This document shows positions 43,307 to 52,798 of a DNA stretch of 64,000 nt, in pieces. The stretch covers positions 50,602 through 114,601 of the forward strand of contig NZ_CAJUBO010000005.1 of assembly GCF_910584445.1 (NCBI RefSeq), given 5' to 3'. The DNA comes from an uncultured Desulfovibrio sp. GTDB taxonomy: Bacteria; Desulfobacterota; Desulfovibrionia; Desulfovibrionales; Desulfovibrionaceae. The position numbers and the translations under genes are program-made. A model generated the notes under the pieces. The model worked only from the letters and a program-made list of their open reading frames with translations, ran no database searches and was not told where the DNA came from. Numbering within the stretch: the first letter of the stretch is position 1; each line of letters begins with the position of its first letter.

Positions 43307-44692
43307 CTAGCCCACGGGCAGCGTTTCTTCAGGGTACCGGAACGCCTGGGGCGCCGCCAGCTGGCTGACCGCGCCGATGAGCCAGATGGGTCCCAGCTTG
43401 CCGATGAACATGGCGCAGCAGAGCACGAGCTTGCTGGACCCGCAGAGCCTGGGCGTCAGATTGAGGGAAAGCCCCACCGTGCAGAACGCGGAGACCACTT
43501 CGTACACGATGTCGAAAAGCGGCGCCGAGGCCGTGTGCGGCGTGGCGCCCCGCTCCAGCAGAAGGATGATGAAACTCGCGGCCAGAATGATGAAGGTGGC
43601 GCAGAAGAAGAGCAGGAACGCCCGGCTGATGGTGGCATCCGTCAGGCCGCGTCCCTGAAGCACCGCCTGCGGCCGCCCCGTGAGCCGCGCGCGCAACTGG
43701 GCCAGCACCACGCGGAAGGTGGTGGTCTTGATGCCGCCCGCGCACGAACCGGGCGAACCGCCGATGCCCATGAGCAGGACCGCGAACAGGAGGCTGGCCG
43801 TGCTGAACGACGCCTGGTTCACCGTGTCGAAGCCCGCCGTGCGGCAGGTCACGGCTTCAAAAAACGCCGAGAGCAGGCGCTCGTGGACGGGCATGCCCGC
43901 AAAGGCCGGATTGCGCCATTCCAGCGCGAAGATGCCCAGGCCGCCGGCAACGATGAGCCAGAAGGTCGTCCGCAGCACGAGCCGGCTGCACCAGGAAAGG
44001 CGGGGAGCCGCGTTTTCCGGCTGCGGCAGCCGGCGCGCCGGGCCGAAGTGACGGCCGAGAGCGTGCCGCAGGCGCCGCAAAAGATCGTCCAGCACAAAAA
44101 AGCCCAGCCCCCCCAGCACGATGAGCGCCATGATGATGCCGTTCAGCCCCGGAGCGCCCCGGAAGCGCTCCAGACTGTCGCCCCAGGGCGCGAAGCCCGC
44201 GTTGCAGAATGCCGAGACGGAAAGAAAGACCGCGTTGAACAGGCCGATCTCCTCCTCCCCCAGGGCAAGCAGGCAGAGGGCGCCCGCGGACTCGATGACG
44301 AAGACCAGGGCAACGACCCGGCGCACGAAGGCCGACAGGCTGAACCCGTGATCGTAGAACAGGCCCTGCTCCACGGCCACCCGGTCCGTGAGGGAGATCC
44401 TGCGGCCCATCAGATGGACGAAGAGCGTGGCATAGGTGAAGATGCCGATGCCGCCCAGCTGGACGAGGGCCAGAACGACGCACTGGCCCGGCCGGGTATA
44501 GACGGCGAAGATGTCGAACGGGGCAAGCCCCGTGACGCAGACCGCCGATGTGGCGAGAAAGAGCGCGTCCACCGGATGCACGGGCCGCGTGGCGAACACG
44601 TCCAGCCCCAGAAGGAAACCGCCCGCGCCGATGGCCGCCGCAAAGGCGAACACGGGCAGGAAGAAGGGCATGGCGAAACGTGGTGCGGGCAT
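43307..44692 (-). CDS. TrkH/KtrB-type potassium transporter
   Basis: A 461-residue K+ uptake channel with four membrane-pore-membrane repeats. Pore motifs are visible as TSAVCVTGLAPFD, VSAFCNAGFAPWG, CRTAGFDTVNQ and VSAFCTVGLSLNL, each with the selectivity Gly. The ATG at 44692 gives the usual length; an in-frame extension to 44866 lacks membrane character. The partner RCK subunit follows. It is divergent from the lactate operon. Confidence 0.9.
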   Translation of the reverse strand: MPAPRFAMPFFLPVFAFAAAIGAGGFLLGLDVFATRPVHPVDALFLATSAVCVTGLAPFDIFAVYTRPGQCVVLALVQLGGIGIFTYATLFVHLMGRRISLTDRVAVEQGLFYDHGFSLSAFVRRVVALVFVIESAGALCLLALGEEEIGLFNAVFLSVSAFCNAGFAPWGDSLERFRGAPGLNGIIMALIVLGGLGFFVLDDLLRRLRHALGRHFGPARRLPQPENAAPRLSWCSRLVLRTTFWLIVAGGLGIFALEWRNPAFAGMPVHERLLSAFFEAVTCRTAGFDTVNQASFSTASLLFAVLLMGIGGSPGSCAGGIKTTTFRVVLAQLRARLTGRPQAVLQGRGLTDATISRAFLLFFCATFIILAASFIILLLERGATPHTASAPLFDIVYEVVSAFCTVGLSLNLTPRLCGSSKLVLCCAMFIGKLGPIWLIGAVSQLAAPQAFRYPEETLPVG

Positions 44693-45114
44693 GACGGCAT
44701 TCTTTCCGGAACCGGCGGGCCGGGTCGCCCGGGGGTGGGGGGGGGCGCGGCCCGGCAGTTTCACCATAGACGGGAGGCCCCCGGCCGTCAAGGCGCGCCT
44801 TCCCGCGCGGCCTGACGCGTCGGGACCGCGCGCCGTCATCCGGCCGGTCGGCACGCGGGTTTTCATTGCGTATTTGTGCGGCGGCTGCTACAGTGAAAGA
44901 GATAGTACAGGCAGTGGCAATGTACCGTCGGCATCCCCCGGCGGCCGGCCGGACTTCCGGCCCGGCGGCGCGGGGCGACCGGCGCGGGGCATCCCTTTTT
45001 TTCGGAATATCCCGGAACCGCGCCCGCGCGGCAGGGCCGTGCGCCCGCGGCATTCCGGCGCGCCGGATGCGCATCCCACGCATCGGCACCATCCCGCAGG
45101 AGCGAGGAGGTTCT
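44693..45114. other. 422-bp divergent region, K+ transporter / lactate operon
   Basis: No gene is supported. The left part is G-rich (a run of nine G near 44737-44748). The right part has a promoter-like pair at 44866-44894 and the GAGGAGG ribosome site of the lactate dehydrogenase gene. Confidence 0.6.
44866..44894 (+). promoter_or_regulatory. Candidate sigma-70 promoter of the lactate operon
   Basis: TTGCGT at 44866-44871, 17-bp spacer, TACAGT at 44889-44894. It would give a leader of about 215 nt before the glcD-like gene, enough for regulation, but the boxes are imperfect. Confidence 0.4.
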
Positions 45115-46500
45115 ATGGCAAGTCAGGCACTGATCAAGGATTTTGAAGACCTGCTCGGCAAGGAAAACGTCTTCACCTCCGAGGCCGACCGGCAGAGCTA
45201 TTCGTTCGATTCGGCCGTCCTCCCCTCGGTGACGCCCGCCATGGTGCTGCGCCCCACCAGCGCGGAGCAGCTCGGCCAGTGCGTGAAAAAGCTCTATGAG
45301 GCAGGCGTGCCCATGACCGTGCGCGGCGCGGGCACCAACCTTTCCGGCGGCACCATCCCCGACAGCGTGGATTCCGCCGTCATCCTCACCACGGGACTCA
45401 ACCGGATCATCGAAATCAATTCCAATGACCTCTACGCCGTGGTGGAGCCTGGCGTCATCACCGCCCAGTTCGCCGCCGAGGTGGCGAAAAAGGGACTCTT
45501 CTATCCGCCTGATCCGGGTTCCCAGACGGTTTCCACCCTGGGCGGCAACATCGCCGAGAACGCGGGCGGCCTGCGCGGCCTGAAATACGGCGTCACCAAG
45601 GACTATCTCATGGGCATCGAGTTCTTCGATTCCACGGGCGCCCTGGTGCGGTCCGGCTCGCGCACGGTGAAATGCGTGACCGGCTACAACCTGCCCGGAC
45701 TCATGATCCAGTCCGAGGGCACGCTCGGCATCATCTCGCAGGCGGTGATGAAGCTCATTCCGCCGCCGCAGGCCTCCCAGGCGCTCATGGCCGTCTTCGC
45801 GGACATGCAGGACGCCGCCGAGGCCGTGGCCGGCATCATCGCGGCCCACATCCTGCCCTGCACCCTGGAATTTCTCGACAACAACACCATCGTGCGCGTG
45901 GACGACTTCACCCATGCCGGGCTTCCGCGCGAGGCCGGCGCCATCCTGCTCATCGAGGTGGACGGCCACCCCGCCCAGGTGGCCGACGACGCCGCCGCCG
46001 TGGAGAAGGTCCTCAAGGCCAACCATGCCACGGCCGTCCATGTGCCCAAGGACGCGGAAGAAAAGAACCGCCTCTGGGAGGCCCGCCGCCAGGCCCTGCC
46101 CGTGCTCGCGCGCTGCCGGCCCACCACGGTGCTCGAAGACGCCACGGTGCCGCGCTCGCAGATCCCGGCCATGATGAAGGCCGTCAACGAGATCGCGGCC
46201 AAGCACAAGGTGGAGGTCGGCACCTTCGGCCATGCGGGCGACGGCAACCTGCACCCCACCTTCCTCTGCGACAAGCGCGACAGGGAAGAGTTCGCGCGCG
46301 TGGAGGCCGCGGTGGACGAGATGTTCGACGTTGCCATCCGCCTTCAGGGCACGCTCTCGGGCGAGCACGGCATCGGCACGGCCAAGGCCAAGTGGCTGGA
46401 AAAGGAGACCGGGCGCGGCGCCATCGAGTTCTCGCGCAGGCTCCGGCGCGCCCTTGACCCCAAGGGTCTGCTCAATCCCACGAAAATGGTGGAGATCTAG
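45115..46500 (+). CDS. glcD: FAD-binding lactate/glycolate dehydrogenase subunit (GlcD/LldD-type)
   Basis: A 461-residue VAO-family flavoprotein that oxidises lactate or a related 2-hydroxy acid. PMTVRGAGTNLSGGTIPD is the FAD-binding motif; GGNIAENAGGLRGLKYGVTKDY and SEGTLGIISQAVMKLIP belong to the FAD_binding_4 domain, and GTFGHAGDGNLHPTFLCD with SGEHGIGTAKAKWL to the FAD-oxidase C domain. GAGGAGG precedes the ATG. With the Fe-S and LUD genes and the lactate permease at 62191, D-lactate is the likely substrate. Confidence 0.9.
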   Translation: MASQALIKDFEDLLGKENVFTSEADRQSYSFDSAVLPSVTPAMVLRPTSAEQLGQCVKKLYEAGVPMTVRGAGTNLSGGTIPDSVDSAVILTTGLNRIIEINSNDLYAVVEPGVITAQFAAEVAKKGLFYPPDPGSQTVSTLGGNIAENAGGLRGLKYGVTKDYLMGIEFFDSTGALVRSGSRTVKCVTGYNLPGLMIQSEGTLGIISQAVMKLIPPPQASQALMAVFADMQDAAEAVAGIIAAHILPCTLEFLDNNTIVRVDDFTHAGLPREAGAILLIEVDGHPAQVADDAAAVEKVLKANHATAVHVPKDAEEKNRLWEARRQALPVLARCRPTTVLEDATVPRSQIPAMMKAVNEIAAKHKVEVGTFGHAGDGNLHPTFLCDKRDREEFARVEAAVDEMFDVAIRLQGTLSGEHGIGTAKAKWLEKETGRGAIEFSRRLRRALDPKGLLNPTKMVEI

Positions 46501-46503
46501 CCC

Positions 46504-47799
46504 ATGGAAAACAATCTGCAAAAGCTGGCCCAGCGCCTCATGGCGCTGGACGACAGGATCACGGCCTGCATGCGTTGCGGCATGTGCCAGGCGGTCTGTC
46601 CCATGTTCGGCGCTTCAGGACAGGAGGCCGACGTGGCGCGGGGCAAGCTCTTCCTCATCAACAATCTCGCCCACATGCTCCTGGAAGATCCCGAGGCCCT
46701 GGCCGACAAGCTGGGGCGCTGCCTGCTCTGCGGCTCCTGTCAGGCCGCGTGCCCGCCCGGCGTCCACATCATGGACATCTTCATGGAGGCCCGCGAGGTG
46801 GTCTATACCTACCTCGGACTCAACCCCATCAAGAAGCTCGTGTTCCGCACCCTGCTCGCCAAACCGGGGCTGTTCAACTTCGCCATGCGCGTGGGCGCGC
46901 CGGTGCAGAGCCTGCTCTTCCGCAAGACGGGCGACGCCCAGGGCACGGTCTGCGCGCCCATGTTCAACTTCATCCTTGGCGACCGCCACATCCGCCCGCT
47001 GGCGAAAAAGCCCCTGCACGCCATCTATGGCGCCCTGGACGAACCGCGCCCGGCCGGCGGCATCAAGGTGGCCTTCTTCCCCGGCTGCCTGGGCGACAAG
47101 ATGTATGTGGAGATGAGCGAGGCCTGCCTCAAGGTGCTGCGGCACCACAAGGTCGCAGTCTACATGCCCGCGGAGTTCGCCTGCTGCGGCATCCCGGCCG
47201 TGTCGTCGGGCGATGCCGAAGGCATGCTCAGGGAGCTTAAGGTCAACCTGGCCGCGCTCGCCAGGGGCGACTTTGACTATCTGCTCACGCCCTGCGCCTC
47301 CTGCACCTCGACCATCAAGGAACTCTGGCCCCGCTACGCGGAGCGGCTGGGGGCCTCGGAGGCGACGCTCGCCACGGGCATTGCCGCCAAGACCATGGAC
47401 ATCAACGTCTTCATCGTGGATGTGCTCGGCGTCACGCCCGCCGAACCCAGGGCCGGCGCCACCACCGTCACCTACCACGATTCCTGCCACCTCAAGAAAT
47501 CCCTGGGCGTGAGCAGGGAACCGCGCATGGTGGTCGCGGCCAACCCCGGCTATGCGCTGAAAGAGATGAACGAAGCCGACCGCTGCTGCGGCTGCGGCGG
47601 TTCCTTCAACCTCTTCCACTACGACTATTCGCGCAAGATCGGCCAGCGCAAGCGCGACAATGTGGTGGCTACCGGGGCCGCGGTGGTGAGCGCGGGCTGC
47701 CCGGCCTGCATGATGCAACTGGAGGACGTGCTTTCCCAGAACAGGGACCCCATCAGGGTCAAGCACACGGTGGAACTCTACGCCGAGAGCCTGGACTAG
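46504..47799 (+). CDS. Fe-S electron-transfer subunit of lactate dehydrogenase (GlcF-like)
   Basis: A 431-residue protein with two N-terminal [4Fe-4S] motifs: CMRCGMCQAVCPMFG and CLLCGSCQAACPPG. Two CCG/heterodisulfide-reductase-like domains follow, FFPGCLGDKM... ACCGIPA... CASCTSTIK and TYHDSCHLKKSL... CCGCGGSFN... AGCPACMMQ. It passes electrons from the flavoprotein toward quinone or another Fe-S carrier. Only 3 nt separate it from the flavin subunit gene. Confidence 0.93.
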   Translation: MENNLQKLAQRLMALDDRITACMRCGMCQAVCPMFGASGQEADVARGKLFLINNLAHMLLEDPEALADKLGRCLLCGSCQAACPPGVHIMDIFMEAREVVYTYLGLNPIKKLVFRTLLAKPGLFNFAMRVGAPVQSLLFRKTGDAQGTVCAPMFNFILGDRHIRPLAKKPLHAIYGALDEPRPAGGIKVAFFPGCLGDKMYVEMSEACLKVLRHHKVAVYMPAEFACCGIPAVSSGDAEGMLRELKVNLAALARGDFDYLLTPCASCTSTIKELWPRYAERLGASEATLATGIAAKTMDINVFIVDVLGVTPAEPRAGATTVTYHDSCHLKKSLGVSREPRMVVAANPGYALKEMNEADRCCGCGGSFNLFHYDYSRKIGQRKRDNVVATGAAVVSAGCPACMMQLEDVLSQNRDPIRVKHTVELYAESLD

Positions 47800-47882
47800 C
47801 CCCGGAACGCCCCACGCGCGACCGGACCCTGTGCAGACGCCGGGAGAACCGTCTTCCGGCATGAACCCAAAAGGAGAAACCT

Positions 47883-48536
47883 ATGCCCCCTGTGAACCAG
47901 GAACTGGTCGAGGCCTTCAGCGCCAAGGCCGCTCTGGTCAACGCCGTGGTGCAGGAACTGCCCACCATGGAAGCGGCCCTGCAATATGTGGTGGACGTCT
48001 GCGAAAGCAAGGCCCCCGCCCAGCTGCTCGCCGATGAGCCTGGCACGGAGACAGGCCCCCTCGGTCCCAACAAATGCCCCACCCGCGTCCAGCGCGTGGT
48101 GGCGGCGCCGGCCCTGGGCGACGCGGATTTCGCCGCGCTGGACAAGGCCTGCCGCGAAAAGGGCTTCCTCTGCCTGCGCGAGGGCCTGCGCGGCTACCTC
48201 GCGGGCATCGACGTGGGCCTTTCCGAGGCCGTCCTCGGCGTGGCCGCCAGCGGCACCTGCATGCTGGACACGGACAACGAGGATGTGCGCCTTGCGGGCA
48301 TGATCGCGGAGATCAACGTCGTCGTGCTCCGCAAGTCCGAGATCTATCCCGACCTGCCCTCCATCGCCGACCAGTTGCGCGCGCGCATGAACGCCCACAA
48401 GGACGGCGCGGGCACCTTCACCACCTTCGTCACCGGTCCCAGCCGCACCGCCGACATTGAGCGCGTGGCCGCGGTGGGCGTGCACGGCCCGCTGGAACTG
48501 CACATCATTCTCCTGGAGGACCAAGGCCATGCATAA
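47883..48536 (+). CDS. LUD-domain protein (LutC-like)
   Basis: A 217-residue lactate-utilisation domain protein with no cofactor cysteines of its own. GIDVGLSEAVLGVAASGTCMLDTDNEDVRLAGMIAEINVVVL and GPSRTADIERVAAVGVHGPLELHIILL are the LUD (DUF162) signatures. GAGAAACC precedes the ATG, 83 nt after the Fe-S gene. It overlaps the next gene by 8 nt. Confidence 0.9.
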   Translation: MPPVNQELVEAFSAKAALVNAVVQELPTMEAALQYVVDVCESKAPAQLLADEPGTETGPLGPNKCPTRVQRVVAAPALGDADFAALDKACREKGFLCLREGLRGYLAGIDVGLSEAVLGVAASGTCMLDTDNEDVRLAGMIAEINVVVLRKSEIYPDLPSIADQLRARMNAHKDGAGTFTTFVTGPSRTADIERVAAVGVHGPLELHIILLEDQGHA

Positions 48537-50685
48537 CGCGCCGTCCACTCTTTCCGACTATCGCAAGCAGATCGACGAGGCCCTGGGCGACGAGTTCCTG
48601 CGCCGCACCCTGGACACCTTTGCCGTGGCCTACAAGGCCAACCGCGAAGCCGTGTTCAAGGACGTGGACGAGCGCAAGCTCATCCAGGAGATCGCGGCCG
48701 CCAAGGACGACGCCTGCCAGCACATGGAGGAGCTGTACGAACAGTTCAAGGCCGAGGCCGAGAAGCGCGGCGTCCATGTGCACCGCGCCAAGGATGCGGA
48801 CGAGGCCAACCGGATCATCGTCGGCATCGCCAAAAAGCGCAACGTCAGGCGCGTGGTCAAGTCCAAGTCCATGACCGCCGAGGAGATCCAGCTCAATCCC
48901 GCGCTGGAAAAGGCGGGCATGATCGTGGACGAGACCGACCTCGGCGAGTGGATCATCCAGCTGCGCCACGAAGGGCCCTCGCACATGGTCATGCCGGCCA
49001 TCCACCTTTCCCGCTACCAGGTGGCGGACAACTTCGAGAAGGAGACCGGCGAAAAGCAGGAAGCCGAGGACGTGCAGAAGCTCGTCAAGGTGGCGCGCGT
49101 CCAGCTGCGGCGCAAGTTCATCGCGGCGGACATGGGCATTTCCGGCTGCAACTTCGCCATTGCCGAAAACGGCGCCATCTCCACCGTCACCAACGAGGGC
49201 AACGCCCGCATGGTGGAGACCCTGCCGCCCCTGCACGTTGCCATTGCCGGCCTGGACAAGCTGGTGCCCACTCTCGACGTGGCGCTCACGGCGCTTCAGG
49301 TGCTGCCGCGCAACGCCACGGCCCAGCGCCTCACGGCCTATGTGAGCCTCATCTGCGGCTGTGTGCCCTGCGCCGTCGGCCCGGACGGCCGCAAGGAACT
49401 CCATGTGGTCTTCCTGGACAACGGCCGCACCGAGATCGCCAAGGACCCGCTCTTCTCGCAGATCTTCCGCTGCGTGCGCTGCGGCGCCTGCGCCAACGTC
49501 TGCCCGGTCTTCCGCCTGGTGGGCGGCCACAAGATGGGCTACATCTACATCGGCGCCATCGGACTCATCCTGACCTACTTCTTCCACGGCAAGGACAAGG
49601 CCAAGGTGCTCTGCCAGAACTGCGTGGGCTGCGAATCCTGCGCCAATGTCTGCGCGGGCGGCATCGACCTGCCGCGCCTCATCCGTGAGATCCGCGCCCG
49701 CGTCACCGACGAGCAGGGCGGCGGCGCCCAGGCCGCGCTCCTGGCTTCGGTGATGAAGAACCGCAAGCTCTTCCAGACGCTGCTGCGCTTTGCCAGCAAG
49801 GCCCAGAAGCCCTTCACCGGCGGCACGCAGTTCCAGCGGCATCTGCCCAACATGTTCCTGGGCAAGCACGGCTTCAAGGCGCTGCCCGCCCTGGCGCCCA
49901 GGGCGTTCCGCGACAAGTGGGAATCCATCGCGCCCCGCGTGCAGAACCCGGTCATGAAGGTCGCCATCTTCGGCGGCTGCGCGCAGGACTTCATCTATCC
50001 CGAAGAGCTGGAGGCCGCGGTCAAGATCATGGCGGCCAAAAACGTGGCCGTGGACTTCCCCATGGAGCAGACCTGCTGCGGCCTGCCCGTGGAGATGATG
50101 GGCCAGCGCAAGACCTCCATCGAGATCGCCAAACAGAACATCGGGGCGTTCAACCCCAAGGACTACGACTATATCGTCACGCTCTGCGCGAGCTGCGCCT
50201 CGCACCTCAAGCATGTCTATCCCAAGCTGCTGGAGAACGATCCCGAACGCTTCGAGGCCCAGGCCTTCGCGGACAAGATCATCGACTTCAGCTCCTTCGT
50301 GCATGACAAGCTGGGCCTCAAGCCCGAGGACTTCACCAACAGCGGCGAGAAGGTCACCTATCACGCCTCCTGCCACCTCTGCCGCGGGCTCAAGGTCAAG
50401 GAAGCCCCGCGCGCGCTCATCGCCGACGCGGCGGAATATGTGCCCTGCGAGGAGGAAGAGGTCTGCTGCGGCTTCGGCGGCACCTATTCCATGAAGTTCC
50501 CGGAAATCTCCGGCCAGCTCATGGACAACAAGCTGAAGCACATCGACGAGACCGGCGCCAGCCGCGTGGTGGTGGACTGCCCCGGCTGCGTCATGCAGAT
50601 CAAGGGCGGCGCGGAAAAGAAGGGCATGAAGGTCAAGGTGCAGCACATCTCCGAGCTGCTGGCCGAAAACCTCAAGAAAGACTAA
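48529..50685 (+). CDS. Fused LUD/Fe-S/CCG protein (LutB-LutA type)
   Basis: A 718-residue fusion. Residues about 1-300 are the LUD domain (RRKFIAADMGISGCNFAIAENGAISTVTNEGNAR). Two ferredoxin motifs follow: CVRCGACANVCPVF and CQNCVGCESCANVCAGG. The C-terminal half has paired CCG domains: FGGCAQDF... TCCGLPVEMM... CASCASHLK and ASCHLCRGL... CCGFGGTYS... CPGCVMQIK. In Bacillus LutA and LutB are separate; here they are one chain, as in Desulfovibrio. It is last in the operon, followed by strong hairpins. Confidence 0.9.
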   Translation: MHNAPSTLSDYRKQIDEALGDEFLRRTLDTFAVAYKANREAVFKDVDERKLIQEIAAAKDDACQHMEELYEQFKAEAEKRGVHVHRAKDADEANRIIVGIAKKRNVRRVVKSKSMTAEEIQLNPALEKAGMIVDETDLGEWIIQLRHEGPSHMVMPAIHLSRYQVADNFEKETGEKQEAEDVQKLVKVARVQLRRKFIAADMGISGCNFAIAENGAISTVTNEGNARMVETLPPLHVAIAGLDKLVPTLDVALTALQVLPRNATAQRLTAYVSLICGCVPCAVGPDGRKELHVVFLDNGRTEIAKDPLFSQIFRCVRCGACANVCPVFRLVGGHKMGYIYIGAIGLILTYFFHGKDKAKVLCQNCVGCESCANVCAGGIDLPRLIREIRARVTDEQGGGAQAALLASVMKNRKLFQTLLRFASKAQKPFTGGTQFQRHLPNMFLGKHGFKALPALAPRAFRDKWESIAPRVQNPVMKVAIFGGCAQDFIYPEELEAAVKIMAAKNVAVDFPMEQTCCGLPVEMMGQRKTSIEIAKQNIGAFNPKDYDYIVTLCASCASHLKHVYPKLLENDPERFEAQAFADKIIDFSSFVHDKLGLKPEDFTNSGEKVTYHASCHLCRGLKVKEAPRALIADAAEYVPCEEEEVCCGFGGTYSMKFPEISGQLMDNKLKHIDETGASRVVVDCPGCVMQIKGGAEKKGMKVKVQHISELLAENLKKD

Positions 50686-50748
50686 ACGGCCCCCACGGGG
50701 CCGTACAGGACACGGGGCGCGCCTTCCACCAGAGAGGGCGCGCCCCGT
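50686..50748 (+). terminator. Tandem hairpins ending the lactate operon
   Basis: ACGGCCCC/GGGGCCGT at 50686-50704 and a 12-bp perfect ACGGGGCGCGCC/GGCGCGCCCCGT stem at 50712-50748 lie directly after the lutB-like stop. A short T-run appears only later (near 50766). Confidence 0.6.
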
Positions 50749-50804
50749 TGCGTTCTGGCGTTATCGTTTTTGCATGGCGCTGTCATATCTGTCATCCACT
50801 ACGG

Positions 50805-51005
50805 CTGATGGATATTCCACGTTCCGTCTGGAGCGGAGCGACAGACGGATGCTGGTGCCGGAAGAATCCTAAAAAATAAGATCCTTCGGAGCCGGCAAGG
50901 AAGAGAAAAATTTTCGCAGGGAGTGTACTCAAGTACTCGACCAAGAAAATTTTTCTCTGACGCAGCCGGCGCCGAAGGAGGTGTTTTTGACGGAGAATTT
51001 CGGCA
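50805..51005 (+). repeat. Structured intergenic element, copy 2
   Basis: Begins CTGATGGATATTCCA. Stem A pairs 50824-50830 (CCGTCTG) with 50842-50848 (CAGACGG) around AGCGGAGCGA. The linker AGAATCCTAAAAAATAAGA is identical to copy 1. S2 pairs 50883-50896 with 50965-50978 (13 of 14), enclosing S3, 50902-50915 with 50945-50958 (14 of 14), whose loop has GGGAGTGTACTCAAGTAC. GTTTTTGACGGA follows. Stem letters differ completely from copy 1 while pairing is kept. It lies between the lactate operon and a convergent methyltransferase gene. Confidence 0.8.
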
Positions 51006-51076
51006 GTACCCAATAGCTACAAACGCGACATCGACCAAAAAGCATCCTGCTGCCTTTTGCATCGATGCCGCGCCCC

Positions 51077-52615
51077 TCAGCGGCCGGCCGTCACCCCCAG
51101 GGCGCGGAGCAGGGGCAGGCGCGTCCGCACAAAATCCGTTGCCTGGCGTGTCAGCTCGGCCACATTGTCTTCCGGCGTCTCAAGGGCCGCGCCATCCCGC
51201 AGCAGTTTCTGCCCCTGCGCGGCAAGCTGCTCCCAGGCAAAGGCCGCCAGCGCCTCCGGCGATTCCCCGCCGCTCTCCAGCCCCAGCAAAAAGAGCTGCT
51301 CGATGCGGCCCACGGGCACGCCCCCGCCTGTGGCCGGCCCGGCGAGCCAGGCGATGTCGCCGCCGGAGCGCGCGCGGTCCTCAAGGGCGGCGTTGAGCCG
51401 CGCGCAGGAGGCCCGCGCCGCTTCCTCCCCGGCGCCGTCCCCGCGCGCCACGGGCAGGCACGCGCCCTTGCCGCAGAGGATGAGCGCCGCCTCCACGACC
51501 TTTGCCAGGTCCATGCCGCCGGTCCCGCGCGCCAGTTCGTCCAAACTGTGCGGCGCATGGTCGGCGAGGATGTCCAGCAGGGGCGCATAGACTTCCTCCG
51601 CCAGCCGGGCCTCGCCCCGCGCGCCCCTGGCCGTGAGGGTCACGCTTTCGCGCGGGCAGGCGAGCATGAGGCGCTCGCGCGCCAGCGCCTCGCGGACCTC
51701 GTGCGCGGGCAGCGCGCGCCGTCCCTTGATCCAGTACTCCTTGCGGAACTGGGTATTGCACATGAAATCGCGCACGGTCTCGCGCAGGATGGGATCGTGG
51801 ATCTCCGCAAGGAGCGCGCGCTGCTCGTCGCTCAGGTTGAGCACATCCACGAGGTCGGGAAAATGGGCGGAACAGGCAAAGTCCAGTTTGGCGGGCGAAA
51901 GCCATTCGGCCATGCGCGCAAAGGTCATGGGTTCCCAGTTGCGGTTGAAGTATTCGTGCGCGAGGTAGTGGCGGTTCTGGCCGCGCATGGACTCAAGGCG
52001 CGTGGCGATCTGGGGATTGGCGGCGGCAAAGGCGGGTTTGGTCGCCAGAAGGCGGCCGGCGAACCCGAGCGTCATGTCCACCCGTTCCAGCACGCCGCCC
52101 ATGCCCATGCCGTCCGCGTAGCGCAGGAGCAGCTCGCGCATGGGCAGCATGGCGGCCCAGCCGGGCATGGTATTGTAGCTGATGTACAGGATGCCGCCCA
52201 CCCGGAGCTTGCGGCGGAGAAAGTCCACGATGGCGGCCTTGTTGTCGTCGCTGATCCAGCTCCAGATGCCGTGCAGGCCCACGAAGTCGAAATCTGGCAG
52301 GTCCTCGCGGGCGCAGAATTCCGCGAAGGACTGGTCGAAAAGCAGGGCGCCGTTGTCCGAGGTCCGGGCCAGCGAGCGGGCAAAGGCCGCCTGGGCGGGG
52401 TTGAAGTCCGTCCCGAACCAGAAGGTGTCCGACGCCGCCGCGTGGATATTCACCGAAAGGCCCTGCCCAAAGCCCAGTTCGCACGCGGTGGCGACCTCAG
52501 GCACGGCGATGCCCGCGTGCAGCAGGGGCAGACGCGCCCGGGCCGGGTTCAGCTCGGCATAGTAGCCGTAGGTATAGTCGGTATCCGTCACATAGCCTTC
52601 ATTCCAGTCATCCAT
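51077..52615 (-). CDS. SAM-dependent methyltransferase with regulatory domain
   Basis: A 512-residue protein. The N-terminal Rossmann methyltransferase has ATACELGFGQGLSVNIHAA (SAM motif I), FGTDFNPAQAAFA, and FDFVGLHGIWSWISDDN; the opening NEGYVTDTDYTYGYYAELNP is typical of this group. The centre (residues about 210-300) resembles the methyltransferase regulatory domain (FAGRLLATKPAFAAANP, YLAHEYFNRNWEPM), followed by a helical C-terminal region. Substrate unknown; relatives often methylate surface proteins or secondary metabolites. CAGGAGTTG precedes the ATG. It stands alone between repeat copies 2 and 3. Confidence 0.82.
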   Translation of the reverse strand: MDDWNEGYVTDTDYTYGYYAELNPARARLPLLHAGIAVPEVATACELGFGQGLSVNIHAAASDTFWFGTDFNPAQAAFARSLARTSDNGALLFDQSFAEFCAREDLPDFDFVGLHGIWSWISDDNKAAIVDFLRRKLRVGGILYISYNTMPGWAAMLPMRELLLRYADGMGMGGVLERVDMTLGFAGRLLATKPAFAAANPQIATRLESMRGQNRHYLAHEYFNRNWEPMTFARMAEWLSPAKLDFACSAHFPDLVDVLNLSDEQRALLAEIHDPILRETVRDFMCNTQFRKEYWIKGRRALPAHEVREALARERLMLACPRESVTLTARGARGEARLAEEVYAPLLDILADHAPHSLDELARGTGGMDLAKVVEAALILCGKGACLPVARGDGAGEEAARASCARLNAALEDRARSGGDIAWLAGPATGGGVPVGRIEQLFLLGLESGGESPEALAAFAWEQLAAQGQKLLRDGAALETPEDNVAELTRQATDFVRTRLPLLRALGVTAGR

Positions 52616-52798
52616 GGCGCAACTCCTGCGAAAGCGTGAAAAGATGCCCGCGCCTGCGGAAGGCGACAGGCGCGGGCCAGACGGCCAAATGGCCGGGGCG
52701 GGGGGTAGTTTCCGCCCAAAGTGGCGGACGCGGGCCACACAGCCCTGGGGAAGACGTCCGCGCGGCGTTCCGGGCCGCAGTGGCACGGAAGCATCCTG
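52616..52798. other. Gene-free stretch upstream of the methyltransferase
   Basis: 183 bp with a GCCCGCGCCT/AGGCGCGGGC hairpin near 52650-52679 and no supported ORF. The methyltransferase promoter should lie here or in the repeat element beyond. Confidence 0.5.
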
